From positions 1-28,923 of the forward strand of contig LUJP01000107.1 of assembly GCA_001689535.1 (NCBI GenBank): a stretch of 28,923 bases of DNA, written 5' to 3'. Of the stretch, positions 16,763-25,934 are shown piece after piece; position 1 is the stretch's first letter, and every line of letters starts with the position of its first letter. A program made the translations under genes and the position numbers. The notes beneath the pieces are model-generated. The model was given only the letters and a program-made list of their open reading frames with translations, did no database searches and was not told where the DNA came from. The stretch is from Bacteroidales bacterium M5. Its GTDB lineage: Bacteria > Bacteroidota > Bacteroidia > Bacteroidales > Muribaculaceae.

Positions 16763-16770
16763 CAAAAGTA
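16763..16770 (-). promoter_or_regulatory. -7 promoter box of cyuA
   Basis: On the minus strand this reads TACTTTTG followed by C, a full TAnnTTTG match about 30 bases before the cyuA start codon. Confidence 0.6.
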
Positions 16771-16828
16771 ACCATAACCTCCCGTCCCCGCAATAAATTC
16801 GCCCCGTAATTTACAACCACAAAGAAAA

Positions 16829-16860
16829 GCGATGTGTCAAAAGAAGTTTTGACACATCGC
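16829..16860 (-). terminator. Intrinsic terminator after the beta-galactosidase gene
   Basis: A perfect 14-base stem (16829-16842 with 16847-16860) with a four-base loop. On the minus strand it is followed by a T-rich stretch (TTTTCTTTG). The stem shares the TGTCAAAA core with the spt terminator. Confidence 0.8.
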
Positions 16861-16965
16861 CTGTTTAATTGTTTTCCAAGCTGGGAGGAGTTGTCAGATC
16901 GGTTCAGATGGTCGAACTTCCAAGCGACGACCCTGATGGACCGTTATGGCAGCTCCTTCTCTGGT

Positions 16966-19900
16966 TTATTTCAGCGGGATTATAGTGAAGCCCCACTTAT
17001 ACTCACGGTTAGCGGGCAGCGTATGCTCCGGCAGCGGGCGGTCGCCCCAGCTGTCGTATCCGGCAACGCCTTCCATCTTCATATCCACGCACACCTCCAC
17101 AAAATCGCGGGGAGTGATGTCGTTGATATGCGTGTTGCGCGACAGGCGGTTCTTCGCATACTCCTCGTTGTGATTGGCCACTTCCTCGGGGGTGAAATTA
17201 TTCCACTGGCGGGGACGATTCACGTCCTCCTCGGCGTCGAAATCCTCCACCGAATTGCGCAGGGCGTTGAAGCCGATGGTATTGTCGGCCTTCACCATTA
17301 TACCCTTGCCGTTCTTGCGCTGCAGCTTCTCATAGCGGGTATCGGTGCGGTGGCCGTTTTCCTGCGGACGCACGTAATTACTTGTATACATATCCTCGGC
17401 CGTAGTCTTGTAGAGGTCGATGAAGTTGCCTGCACTGCGGTCAATGTAGTTCTCGCCGGGACCGCGGCCGAAGTATTCCACACGGTTCATGTCGGCAGGC
17501 AGACGGAAGCGCACGCCTATTCGCGGAACCACAAGCTTCGAAGCCGCCTGACGGGCCTCAGCCTGTCCGGGGGTGAATGTGGCGGTGAGAGCAGCCTCGG
17601 AAGCCTCCACGGGAGCGGCCTCCATATCGGTGGAGCTGAAAGTGTAGTCGGCCTTCACGCGTCCGTCGGGACTGATGGTGTAGGATGCGATATAGAGGTT
17701 ACCGGCGGCAAGCAGATAGTCGGCGGTAAGCACCACGTCGTTGCCTTCATGCCTGGTTGTCACGTCGACCACCTTGAAATTGCGGCTCGACTGCTTCCAC
17801 ACCTGCTCGCGCAGCGGAGCGCCGTTGCCGTAGTCGTTGTCGGTCGGAGCGCGCCAGAAATTGGGCTGGATACCGAAGCCGTCCTTGAAATATTCGGTGC
17901 CTCCAACATTATACGATGTCACCATGCCCGATGCTTTGTCAAACACAAACTGCACCGCGGACGATTTCACAATCACGTCGTTGCCCGACTCCTCTACGGT
18001 AAGCTTGCCTCCCTTGCCCACATGTGCGGTCGCGGGCAGCGACTCCACGGGGAGCTTGAACTGCTCGGTGGCTATCACGTGTCCGGCGGGGACGAGCGGA
18101 GTGGCCTGCATTGTCACCACATTGAAGGTGATGAAATATTCAGTCTCGGGCTTGGGCTGAAGGCCGCTCACGTTCACCTTGAGCTCGCCTGATGCCTGCG
18201 GAGCGAGGGCCATTGTTTCCGACCCTTTTCTCACGGTCTGGCCGTTGGCCTTTATCACATAGTCAATACGGTATTTGTCAAGATTGGTGAAATAGAAGCG
18301 GTTCTTGACCTCGAAAAGGCCCCGAGCCGCGTTAACGGCCGTGATGCCGACATCGCTCAGCGCATAGCGCACTTCGGCCATAGCCGGATGCGGCGTGCGG
18401 TCGGGAGCCACAAGGCCATTGCAGAGGAAATTGCCGTCGCTGGGCATATTCACGCCGAAGTCGCCTCCGTAGGCCCAGAACGGCCGTCCTTCGGCGTCAA
18501 ACTGCAGCAGACCCTGGTCTACCCAGTCCCATATATATCCGCCCTGCAGATTGGGATAGGCATTGATAGCCTTCCACTGTGCGGCGAGATTACCGTTTGA
18601 ATTACCCATGGCGTGGGAGTATTCCGAAGGCACTATCGGACGGTCGCTGCCTTCGCGGCCTGTCTTCTCAAGCCATGCGGCGCTCACATACTGCGGCACA
18701 TACATGTCGGTGTTCCATTCCCAGAGGGCACGCTCGTAGTTCACAGGACGGTTCATGCCGTCTTTCTCCTTGTCTTTAAGATAGAGGTAAGTATTGTAGA
18801 AGTTGTAGCCGTTGCCAGCTTCGTTGCCGAGCGACCAGATAGACACCGAGGGATGGTTCTTGTTGCGCTCATACATGTTTTCAGTGCGGTACATATGGGG
18901 CTTGAGCCATTCGGGATTGTTGCCGAGCGAGCCGCCCTTGCGCAGGTCGTAGTACATGCCGTGGCTTTCGATGTTTGCCTCGTCGTAGACATACAGGCCG
19001 TATTCGTCGCAGAGGTCATAGAATTTGTTGGTCTGCGGATAGTGGCAGAGGCGCACGGTGTTTATGTTGTTCTGCTTCATCAGCTCGAAGTCCTTGCGCA
19101 TGAGTTCCTCGGTCATGTAGTGGCCGGTCTCGGGGTTGTGCTCGTGGATATTCACGCCCTTGAGCTTAATGGGCTGGCCGTTGACAAAGAAGCACACGTA
19201 TGGCATTCCTTTCTCGCTCTTTTCGCCGTTCTCCTTTATCTCGAAGCGGCGGAAGCCCACATTGTAGGGAACCACCTCGGTAACCTCTCCGGCTCCGTTT
19301 TTAAGCGTGATGAGAAGGCGGTAGAGGTTAGGAGCCTCAGATGTCCAGGTTGCCACATCCTTTACAGTAGCTGAGAATTTCACATCCTTTCCGGCCTGAG
19401 CCTTGCCTTCGCCCGAAGCCACGGTTGCACCGTCGGGAGCCACCAGCTCGTAGGCCACGGTGGAATTGGAGGCATCCTCCACGTCCACCTCGAGCCGGAA
19501 CTCGCCGTTGCGGTATGTATCATCAAGAGTCGACACTACCCGGAAGTCGCTTATATGCGTGTCAGGCTGCGAGAACAGGAACACGTCGCGCTCTATGCCG
19601 CTCATGCGCCAGAAGTCCTGGCACTCGAGATAAGAGCCGGTGCTCCAGCGGAAAATCTTCAACACGAGGGTATTCTCGCCCGGATGGATATACTTGTTGA
19701 GCTTGAACTCCGCGGTGTTCTTGGAGTCCTCGTTGTAGCCCACTTCCTTACCGTTCACATATACGTAGACACCCGATTTGGCGCCGTCTATGCTCAGGTA
19801 CACGTCGCGTCCGTCCCAGTCGGCCGGAATCTCGAATGTGCGACGGTAAACGCCCACAGGATTGGCCTCGGGCAATTCCGGCGGACGCGGATTGCGGGGT

Positions 19901-20280
19901 TTGAACTCATAGCCGTGGTTGGTGTAAATTGCCGTACCGTAACCCTGCACTTCCCAGTTGCCGGGCACTTTTATCTTCTTCCAAGCCGCGTTTGCACCCG
20001 GCTGCTCTATGCCGGCGGGAAGATCTTTATAGCCGTCGACGTAGTAGAAATCCCACTCGCCGTTGAGCGATTTGCGGTAGGGACTTTCCTCCATCCGCGC
20101 CTTGAGCGCCTGCTGGCGGCTGCCGAATGAGGTGAACGCCGTGCGCGGTTTCTCTTTGTTTACCTGTACTGTCTGGATATCCTTCCAGTAAGGCAGTTTC
20201 GCCGACGATTCAGGCGACGCCGCCATAAGGCTCCAGGCTCCTGAGGCCAGAAGTATGGCTCCTGCCAATGTTCTCTTCAT
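16966..20280 (-). CDS. Secreted GH2 beta-galactosidase (LacZ type)
   Basis: A 1104-residue retaining glycosidase. An N-terminal signal peptide (MKRTLAGAILLASGAWSLMA) indicates export to the periplasm or cell surface, unlike E. coli LacZ. The sugar-binding jelly roll (~40-240; LNGEWDFYY, VPGNWEVQGYG, FWRMSGIERDV), Ig-like domain, TIM barrel and the C-terminal small-chain domain (~760-1100; NFWRAPTDNDYGN, YFGRGPGENYIDR) are all present. Acid/base Glu487 lies in SLGNEAGNG and nucleophile Glu553 in PSEYSHAMGNS. It removes terminal beta-linked galactose. It starts 35 bases after the sulfatase gene on the same strand, so the two are probably co-transcribed and act in turn on sulfated galactose-containing glycans such as mucin. 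A terminator follows it. Confidence 0.93.
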   Translation of the reverse strand: MKRTLAGAILLASGAWSLMAASPESSAKLPYWKDIQTVQVNKEKPRTAFTSFGSRQQALKARMEESPYRKSLNGEWDFYYVDGYKDLPAGIEQPGANAAWKKIKVPGNWEVQGYGTAIYTNHGYEFKPRNPRPPELPEANPVGVYRRTFEIPADWDGRDVYLSIDGAKSGVYVYVNGKEVGYNEDSKNTAEFKLNKYIHPGENTLVLKIFRWSTGSYLECQDFWRMSGIERDVFLFSQPDTHISDFRVVSTLDDTYRNGEFRLEVDVEDASNSTVAYELVAPDGATVASGEGKAQAGKDVKFSATVKDVATWTSEAPNLYRLLITLKNGAGEVTEVVPYNVGFRRFEIKENGEKSEKGMPYVCFFVNGQPIKLKGVNIHEHNPETGHYMTEELMRKDFELMKQNNINTVRLCHYPQTNKFYDLCDEYGLYVYDEANIESHGMYYDLRKGGSLGNNPEWLKPHMYRTENMYERNKNHPSVSIWSLGNEAGNGYNFYNTYLYLKDKEKDGMNRPVNYERALWEWNTDMYVPQYVSAAWLEKTGREGSDRPIVPSEYSHAMGNSNGNLAAQWKAINAYPNLQGGYIWDWVDQGLLQFDAEGRPFWAYGGDFGVNMPSDGNFLCNGLVAPDRTPHPAMAEVRYALSDVGITAVNAARGLFEVKNRFYFTNLDKYRIDYVIKANGQTVRKGSETMALAPQASGELKVNVSGLQPKPETEYFITFNVVTMQATPLVPAGHVIATEQFKLPVESLPATAHVGKGGKLTVEESGNDVIVKSSAVQFVFDKASGMVTSYNVGGTEYFKDGFGIQPNFWRAPTDNDYGNGAPLREQVWKQSSRNFKVVDVTTRHEGNDVVLTADYLLAAGNLYIASYTISPDGRVKADYTFSSTDMEAAPVEASEAALTATFTPGQAEARQAASKLVVPRIGVRFRLPADMNRVEYFGRGPGENYIDRSAGNFIDLYKTTAEDMYTSNYVRPQENGHRTDTRYEKLQRKNGKGIMVKADNTIGFNALRNSVEDFDAEEDVNRPRQWNNFTPEEVANHNEEYAKNRLSRNTHINDITPRDFVEVCVDMKMEGVAGYDSWGDRPLPEHTLPANREYKWGFTIIPLK

Positions 20281-20315
20281 AAATATATCGTTTTAAGTAT
20301 TTGTTCAGGGGTAGG

Positions 20316-21881
20316 TCATTTCAGGCCCTCGGCCTTGAGTATCGACTGCATCCGTGCCGAGGCGGCGTCGGTGTCGCCGGTGGCCTCGCGCAGGCGCAGC
20401 ATCTCTTTCTTCATCTTATCTATCACGTTCTGATAAGCCTTGTCGCCATAGAGGTTATGATTCTCTTTCGGATCAGCCTGTAGGTCATAGAATTCCCACG
20501 ACGGCTCGGTGGGCGTAGCATCCGATCCGGTCATCGTCAGCGGGTCGCCGTAGAGAAACATCAGCTTGTAGCGGTCGGTGCGCACGCCTATGTGGGCCGG
20601 ACGTATGTCGTGGTGCGTCCAGTAGCGGTAATAGATGCTCTTGCGCCAGTCGTCGGGGGTAGCGCCGCGCAGATTCGCCCTGAAGCTTCGTCCCTGCGAA
20701 CCTTCGGGCGGCTCAACACCGGCATAGTCGGCCAGCGTGGCGGCGAAGTCCACATTCTGAATCAGGTCTGTATTGCGCTTTCCGGCCGGAATCTCGCGCG
20801 GATAGCGTATCACGAAAGGCATGCGGGCCGCTTCCTCGTAGAACATACGCTTGTCGAAAAATCCGTGCTCGCCCAGGAAATATCCTTGGTCGGCCACATA
20901 GACCACAATGGTGTTGTCGGCAAGTCCCATCTCGTCGAGCGCGTCGAGCAGACGGCCTATATTGTCGTCGACCGTTGCGGCGCAGCGCAGATAGTCGCGT
21001 ATGAGTTTCTGGTAAATGGCCTTGCGCGCGGGCACCGGAGCCATACCCTTGACGGAGAACGGCAGTTCTGGATAGCGGCACCACCACTTGTCGGGATCAG
21101 CCGAAGCCACCGCCCAGCGGCGCGCTATTTCTTCCAGAGGCTGCCCGCGGAAAGTACGGCCGTTTGTCTCAGGCCCCTTGTCAAGCATATTCTCGGGCTC
21201 GGGGAACACCACGCCGTCGTAGAGATGGCGCATACGCTCCGGAAAATCATACGGTTCATGTGTGGCCTTGAAATGGCAGCACATCAGGAATGGCTCGCCG
21301 CTATCCTTGTTCTTCTTTATCCAGTCGATGGTCTTGTCGGTGACGATATCGGTGGAGAATCCGCGCACGCGCATGCCGTAATTGATATTGCCGGGCCACG
21401 GACGGTCGCTGTCCTGGAATGTAGGGTCGCGGTATTCGCCCTGGTCATGAAACACCGAATAATAGTCGAAGCCCTGCGGCTGCGAGCCGAGATGCCATTT
21501 GCCAACGAGCGCGGTGCGGTAGCCGGCGTTCTGCAGAGTCTTGGCTATGGTTGGCAGAGAAGTGTCGAGAGTGTCGGAAAGCGTATACACGCCGTTATTG
21601 TGGCTGTAGCGGCCTGTGAGTATCGTGGCGCGGCTCGGCGTGGAAATGGAGTTGGTGCAGTAACAGTTGTCGAGCGTCACTCCATCGCGGGCCAGGCGCT
21701 GGATATTGTCGGTGCGGGCATAGTCGGCAAGATGCCCCCCATAGATTCCCCACGTCTGCGAAGTGTGGTCGTCACTGAGTATAAACAGGATGTTGGGCCT
21801 GGCCTCGGGCTGCGAGGCCAGAGCCGCCACAGGAACTATTCCTGCCACGGCGGCAGCGAAACAAGGTGTTTTAAATTTCAC
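20316..21881 (-). CDS. Secreted S1-family sulfatase (Ser type)
   Basis: A 521-residue sulfate-ester hydrolase with a signal peptide (residues 1-22). The formylglycine site is Ser80 in SISTPSRATILTG, so activation needs a radical-SAM maturase (anSME), which is not encoded here. Metal ligands are Asp37 and Asp38 (LSDDH) and the YVADQGYFLGEHG segment. That segment and FFDKRMFYEE resemble the Bacteroides S1_11 group, which includes GlcNAc-6-O-sulfatases; the subfamily is inferred by eye. The C-terminal WEFYDLQADPKENHNLY is the usual family ending. With the beta-galactosidase downstream, it suggests desulfation followed by galactose removal from mucin, keratan or similar host glycans. It has its own -7 box at 21954-21961. 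Confidence 0.9.
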   Translation of the reverse strand: MKFKTPCFAAAVAGIVPVAALASQPEARPNILFILSDDHTSQTWGIYGGHLADYARTDNIQRLARDGVTLDNCYCTNSISTPSRATILTGRYSHNNGVYTLSDTLDTSLPTIAKTLQNAGYRTALVGKWHLGSQPQGFDYYSVFHDQGEYRDPTFQDSDRPWPGNINYGMRVRGFSTDIVTDKTIDWIKKNKDSGEPFLMCCHFKATHEPYDFPERMRHLYDGVVFPEPENMLDKGPETNGRTFRGQPLEEIARRWAVASADPDKWWCRYPELPFSVKGMAPVPARKAIYQKLIRDYLRCAATVDDNIGRLLDALDEMGLADNTIVVYVADQGYFLGEHGFFDKRMFYEEAARMPFVIRYPREIPAGKRNTDLIQNVDFAATLADYAGVEPPEGSQGRSFRANLRGATPDDWRKSIYYRYWTHHDIRPAHIGVRTDRYKLMFLYGDPLTMTGSDATPTEPSWEFYDLQADPKENHNLYGDKAYQNVIDKMKKEMLRLREATGDTDAASARMQSILKAEGLK

Positions 21882-21953
21882 GGATAATCAGTTTAGCATG
21901 GTTACTTTTTCCCTATATGTCCGGCGCGGTTTCGGCAGGCCGGAATCACCACT

Positions 21954-21961
21954 CAAAATTA
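21954..21961 (-). promoter_or_regulatory. -7 promoter box of the sulfatase/beta-galactosidase pair
   Basis: On the minus strand this reads TAATTTTG, a full TAnnTTTG match, with TTGG about 18 bases upstream. The leader would be about 65 bases. Confidence 0.45.
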
Positions 21962-22003
21962 GCCATTTTTCTCCAAAAACCAATTACATGTCAGAGCTTT
22001 TTA

Positions 22004-22035
22004 TTTGCACGGCAACGCACTATTGCTTACATTTG
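22004..22035 (+). promoter_or_regulatory. Promoter of the lplA-gcv operon
   Basis: TTTG at 22004-22007, a 20-base spacer and TACATTTG at 22028-22035 make a complete Bacteroidales -33/-7 promoter. It ends 20 bases before the lplA start, leaving no room for a glycine riboswitch. Confidence 0.75.
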
Positions 22036-22054
22036 TGGTAGTAAGTCATAAGCC

Positions 22055-23044
22055 ATGAGATACGTCACACTGCCCGACAGCACTCCGCGCCTTCTGCCGT
22101 TCTATCTCACGATGGAGGAATATGTGGCGCGACGGCTCCCCGACGGAACCGATGCATTTTTTATGTGGCAGGTAGATCCAACAGTAATCTTCGGCCGCAA
22201 CCAGGTGATGGACAATGAAGTCAACACTGACTATTGCGCATCCCGCGGCATCAACGTCTACCGGCGCCGCTCCGGCGGAGGCTGCGTCTACGCCGACCGC
22301 GACAACATAATGTTCTCCTACATCACCTCCGACGCGGATGCCGTTACCACCACATTTTCCCGCTACACGTCTATGGTAGCAGGCATGCTCCGCTCGCTGG
22401 GCCTCGATGCCTCCGACACTTCCCGCAACGACATCATGATCGGCGGCCGCAAGGTCTCAGGCAACGCTTTCTACCACATTCCCGGCCGCAGCATAGTCCA
22501 TGGCACGATGCTCTTCGACACCGACATGGCCAACATGATGGCCGCCATAACCCCTTCGTCGGTAAAGCTCGACGCCAAGGGTGTCGATTCGGTGCGCAGC
22601 CGCATCACGGTGCTCTCGGAGCATCTTCCGGCCATGGACATAGAGCAGTTCAAGGTCTATGCGCGCCGCTATCTCTGCTCAGGGCCCGACATAGCGCTGA
22701 CCCCAGACGACGTGCGCGCCATTGAGGAAGAATCACGGCCTTACTACACCCGCGAATGGATTGACGGCCGACGCGCCGGACGCGCCGGAAAGCCCGTGAG
22801 AATAGACGGTGCGGGAGAGTTCCGTGTGGCCGTGGCATGCGACGGCAGCGGACTGATAGAGCGCGTGGACCTTACAGGCGACTTCTTCATGACCGGCGAC
22901 CTCGACTCCATGCTTCTCGACCGGCTCAGAGGCATCAGGCCCGAACCCGACGCGATACGCCAGGCCCTCGCCGGAGCCGACCCCTCGCAGACCATTCCCG
23001 GACTCTCCGCCGAGGCTCTCATAAAACTGATATGCCATCCGTAA
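22055..23044 (+). CDS. lplA: Lipoate-protein ligase A
   Basis: A 329-residue enzyme that activates lipoate with ATP and attaches it to acceptor proteins such as GcvH. The lipoate-binding motif RRRSGGGCVYADRDN (70-84) and the catalytic lysine Lys133 in IGGRKVSGNAF are intact, as is IVHGTML downstream. The C-terminal ~80 residues form the usual accessory domain. It is the first gene of the glycine cleavage operon, 31 bases before gcvT. This placement supplies the lipoyl group directly to GcvH and implies scavenging of free lipoate; no LipA or LipB is encoded here. LipM-type octanoyltransferase is a less likely alternative. Confidence 0.9.
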   Translation: MRYVTLPDSTPRLLPFYLTMEEYVARRLPDGTDAFFMWQVDPTVIFGRNQVMDNEVNTDYCASRGINVYRRRSGGGCVYADRDNIMFSYITSDADAVTTTFSRYTSMVAGMLRSLGLDASDTSRNDIMIGGRKVSGNAFYHIPGRSIVHGTMLFDTDMANMMAAITPSSVKLDAKGVDSVRSRITVLSEHLPAMDIEQFKVYARRYLCSGPDIALTPDDVRAIEEESRPYYTREWIDGRRAGRAGKPVRIDGAGEFRVAVACDGSGLIERVDLTGDFFMTGDLDSMLLDRLRGIRPEPDAIRQALAGADPSQTIPGLSAEALIKLICHP

Positions 23045-23075
23045 CCACCTGACAACTACATAAACTCATAATACC

Positions 23076-24173
23076 ATGCAACAGAATAAACGTACCTGTC
23101 TCTATCCGCGCCACGAAGCCATGGGCGCCCTCATCAGCCCCTTCGGCGGATTCGATATGCCCATACAGTACTCCGACATCATCTCCGAGCACCAGGCCGT
23201 GCGCCAGGCGTGCGGTGTGTTCGACGTAAGCCACATGGGCGAGTTCCGTGTCACCGGAAAGGATGCCACCGCATTCGTGAACCACATCTTCACCAACGAC
23301 ATGACCCAGGCCGCCGACGGCCAGATTCTCTACGGCATGATGCTCAACCCATCCGGCGGTGTGGTGGATGATTTGCTTGTCTACCGCTACAATCCCGAAC
23401 ACTATCTGCTCGTGGTAAATGCCTCCAACATCGACAAGGACTGGGAGTGGGTCACCGGCAATTCCGGCAATTTTGACGTCAGCATCGAGAACCTCAGCGA
23501 CGAGACCGGAGAACTCGCCATACAGGGCCCCGAAGCCGAAAAGGCGATGGTGGATGTGCTCGGAATCCCGTGCGCCGGACTGACTTTCTACACCTTCGGC
23601 GAATACACCTTCAACGGTGCTCCCGTTCTGGTGTCGCGCACAGGCTACACCGGTGAGGACGGATTTGAAATCTACGCCTCCCACGAGATTACCGTACAGA
23701 TCTGGGACACACTTCTGAAAAACAAGGCCGCGCTGCCCTGCGGACTCGGATGCCGCGACACCCTGCGCTTTGAAGTGGGCCTCCCTCTCTACGGCGACGA
23801 GCTTTACGACGATATCACCCCGCTCGAAGCCGGACTGGGTATCTTCGTGAAATTCGACAAGCCTGAGTTCATAGGCCGCGAAGCCCTTCTGCGCCAGAAA
23901 GAGGAAGGTCTGCGCCGCCGCATAGTGGGCCTGGAGCTGCTCGACCGCAACATTGCCCGCCACGGCTACGAGGTGCTATCGCCCGAAGGCGAGGTTATAG
24001 GCCATGTTACCACCGGCTACCGCGGCATCTCCACCGACCGCTCCATCGCCATGGCCCTCATCGACGCCCGCTACGCCGCCAAGGACACCGAAGTGAAAGT
24101 GCGCATCCGCCGAAAGGAAATCCCCGCCCGCGTGGTCGCCAAGAAATTCTACAAGAAAAGCTATAAGAAATAA
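23076..24173 (+). CDS. gcvT: Glycine cleavage system T-protein (aminomethyltransferase)
   Basis: A 365-residue folate-dependent enzyme that moves the methylene group from aminomethyl-lipoyl GcvH to tetrahydrofolate and releases ammonia. The start GALISPFGGFDMPIQYSD and the FDVSHMGEF segment with its catalytic Asp are characteristic. NDMTQAADGQILYGMMLNPSGGVVDDLLVYR, LAIQGPEA, RTGYTGEDGFE and GLGCRDTLRFEVGLPLYG follow in the family order. The C-terminal barrel domain ends with AMALIDA. Length is normal. It sits between lplA and gcvH, 21 bases before the latter. Confidence 0.96.
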   Translation: MQQNKRTCLYPRHEAMGALISPFGGFDMPIQYSDIISEHQAVRQACGVFDVSHMGEFRVTGKDATAFVNHIFTNDMTQAADGQILYGMMLNPSGGVVDDLLVYRYNPEHYLLVVNASNIDKDWEWVTGNSGNFDVSIENLSDETGELAIQGPEAEKAMVDVLGIPCAGLTFYTFGEYTFNGAPVLVSRTGYTGEDGFEIYASHEITVQIWDTLLKNKAALPCGLGCRDTLRFEVGLPLYGDELYDDITPLEAGLGIFVKFDKPEFIGREALLRQKEEGLRRRIVGLELLDRNIARHGYEVLSPEGEVIGHVTTGYRGISTDRSIAMALIDARYAAKDTEVKVRIRRKEIPARVVAKKFYKKSYKK

Positions 24174-24194
24174 TCCTCTAAAAATATCCAAGTT

Positions 24195-24575
24195 ATGAGC
24201 AAGATTTATTATTCCAAGACACATGAATACGCAAAGGTTGACGGCAATGTAGCCGTAATCGGCATTTCTGACTACGCACAGCATGCGCTGGGCAACGTGG
24301 TGTTCGTCGACATGCCCGAGCAGGGCGACGACGTGACCGCAGGCGAGGACTTCGGCGCTGTTGAAAGCGTGAAGGCCGCCAGCGATCTTATCGCTCCCGT
24401 GAGCGGTGCCGTACTGGAGTCCAACGAAGTGCTTCTCGACAATCCCCGCCTCGTGAACCAGAGCCCGTTTGCCGACGGCTGGATCATCAAGGTTGAGATG
24501 ACCGATCCCGCCGAGCTCGACAACCTTATGGACGAGGCCGCATACGCCGAATTCTGCAAACAGGAATCGCACTGA
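24195..24575 (+). CDS. gcvH: Glycine cleavage system H-protein
   Basis: A 126-residue carrier whose swinging lipoyl arm shuttles the aminomethyl group between P, T and L proteins. The lipoylation site is Lys60 in GAVESVKAASDL, within the conserved lipoyl-domain fold. YYSKTHEYAKVDG at the start and YAEFC at the end match the family, and the length is normal. It lies between gcvT and gcvPA (21 bases on each side). The lplA product encoded first in the operon is its likely modifying enzyme. Confidence 0.96.
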   Translation: MSKIYYSKTHEYAKVDGNVAVIGISDYAQHALGNVVFVDMPEQGDDVTAGEDFGAVESVKAASDLIAPVSGAVLESNEVLLDNPRLVNQSPFADGWIIKVEMTDPAELDNLMDEAAYAEFCKQESH

Positions 24576-24596
24576 TACCACCCAGCATCCTCACCC

Positions 24597-25922
24597 ATGC
24601 AACACCGTTATTTCCCCCACACCGAGGCCGACATAAAGGCGATGCTGCACCGCTGCGGCGTCGGCTCGCTCGACGACCTCTATGCCGACGTGCCTGAAGA
24701 GCTCCGTTTCCACGGTGATTATCAGGTACCCTCGCAGATGAGCGAGAAAGAGGTGCGTGATTTCTTCGACGGTCTGGGCCGACGCAACAAACAGCTCGTG
24801 TGCTTTGCCGGCGCCGGATATTACGACCACTACGCACCTTCGGTAATCAACACCATACTCTCCCGCTCCGAGTTCCTCACCGCCTATACCCCCTATCAGC
24901 CCGAAATCTCGCAGGGCACGCTCCAGTATATCTTCGAATACCAGACCATGATGTGCGAGATGACCGGCATGGACGTAAGCAACGCCTCTATGTACGACGG
25001 CACCACCGCCACCGCCGAGGCTATGCTGATGTGTGTGGCCGCAGCCCGCAAGCGCAACCGCGTGCTCGTTAGCTCAACGCTCAATCCAGCCGTGCGCCGC
25101 GTGATAGAGACCTACGCCCACTATCACGGCGTGGTCATTGACGAGATACCCAATCATGGCGGAGTGGCCTCGCGCGACGCTCTTGCCGACATGCTCGCCA
25201 AAGGCGACGTGGCCGGAGTCATAGCATCCACCCCCAACTTCTACGGCATCCTCGAGGACCTTTCCGGCTGGGCCGACCTCTGCCATCAGGCAAAGGCCCT
25301 GCTTGTGATCCACACCGTTCCGGCCGACCTCGCCGTCATCAAGACTCCGGGCGAATGGGGTGCCGATATTGCCGTGGGCGACGGCCAGTCGCTCGGCATG
25401 CCGCTGAGCTACGGAGGCCCCTACCTGGGCTTCATCTGCTGCACAAAGGCACTTATGCGCAAACTCCCCGGCCGCATAGTGGGCGCTACCACCGACGACG
25501 CCGGACAGCGCACATTCGTTCTTACTCTCCAGGCGCGCGAGCAGCACATTCGCCGCGACAAAGCCACTTCCAACATCTGCTCCAACCAGGGACTCATGGC
25601 GCTCTATGCTGCCGTCTACATGGCCACCCTCGGCCCCAAAGGACTGAGGGAAGTGGCCGAGAAAGGCTACCACGGAGCCCACTATCTCGCCGACCGCCTG
25701 CAGGCCACCGGCAAGATGCGCCTCGCTTTCCCGGAGGATCCCTTCCTCAACGAGTTTGTGATGCACTGCGATTTCGATATCGACGAATTTATTGCCCGCT
25801 GCGTGGCCGCCGGAATTCTTCCCGGCGTGAAAATCGCTCCGGACCGCATACTCATCGCTGTCACCGAAATGCAGTCGCGCTCCCAAATGGACGACCTCGT
25901 GAAAATCGTAGAGTCAATGTAA
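24597..25922 (+). CDS. gcvPA: Glycine dehydrogenase (decarboxylating) subunit 1
   Basis: The N-terminal half of P-protein as a separate 441-residue subunit. It forms the heterotetramer with GcvPB that decarboxylates glycine. It opens with YFPHTEADIKAML and carries FAGAGYYDHYAPSVI, TPYQPEISQGTLQYIFEYQTM and NASMYDGTTATAEA, all typical of subunit 1. SYGGPYLGF and PGRIVGATTD follow. As expected for this half, the PLP lysine is absent and lies in GcvPB. It ends 12 bases before gcvPB. Many Bacteroides have a single fused ~950-residue GcvP instead, so the split form is of some interest here. Confidence 0.95.
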   Translation: MQHRYFPHTEADIKAMLHRCGVGSLDDLYADVPEELRFHGDYQVPSQMSEKEVRDFFDGLGRRNKQLVCFAGAGYYDHYAPSVINTILSRSEFLTAYTPYQPEISQGTLQYIFEYQTMMCEMTGMDVSNASMYDGTTATAEAMLMCVAAARKRNRVLVSSTLNPAVRRVIETYAHYHGVVIDEIPNHGGVASRDALADMLAKGDVAGVIASTPNFYGILEDLSGWADLCHQAKALLVIHTVPADLAVIKTPGEWGADIAVGDGQSLGMPLSYGGPYLGFICCTKALMRKLPGRIVGATTDDAGQRTFVLTLQAREQHIRRDKATSNICSNQGLMALYAAVYMATLGPKGLREVAEKGYHGAHYLADRLQATGKMRLAFPEDPFLNEFVMHCDFDIDEFIARCVAAGILPGVKIAPDRILIAVTEMQSRSQMDDLVKIVESM

Positions 25923-25934
25923 TTACGAAGCGCT

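Noticed and set aside
20592..21887. Plus-strand open frame (431 codons) opposite the sulfatase gene
   Set aside because: The sulfatase frame has intact catalytic motifs; the opposite frame shows no family resemblance and is a high-GC shadow.
21882..22054. Glycine riboswitch ahead of the glycine cleavage operon
   Set aside because: The promoter ends 20 bases before lplA, so there is no transcribed leader long enough, and no riboswitch-like pairing was seen before gcvT either (31-base gap).
23019..23963. Minus-strand open frame (314 codons) opposite gcvT
   Set aside because: gcvT is complete and recognisable; the antisense frame has no motif.
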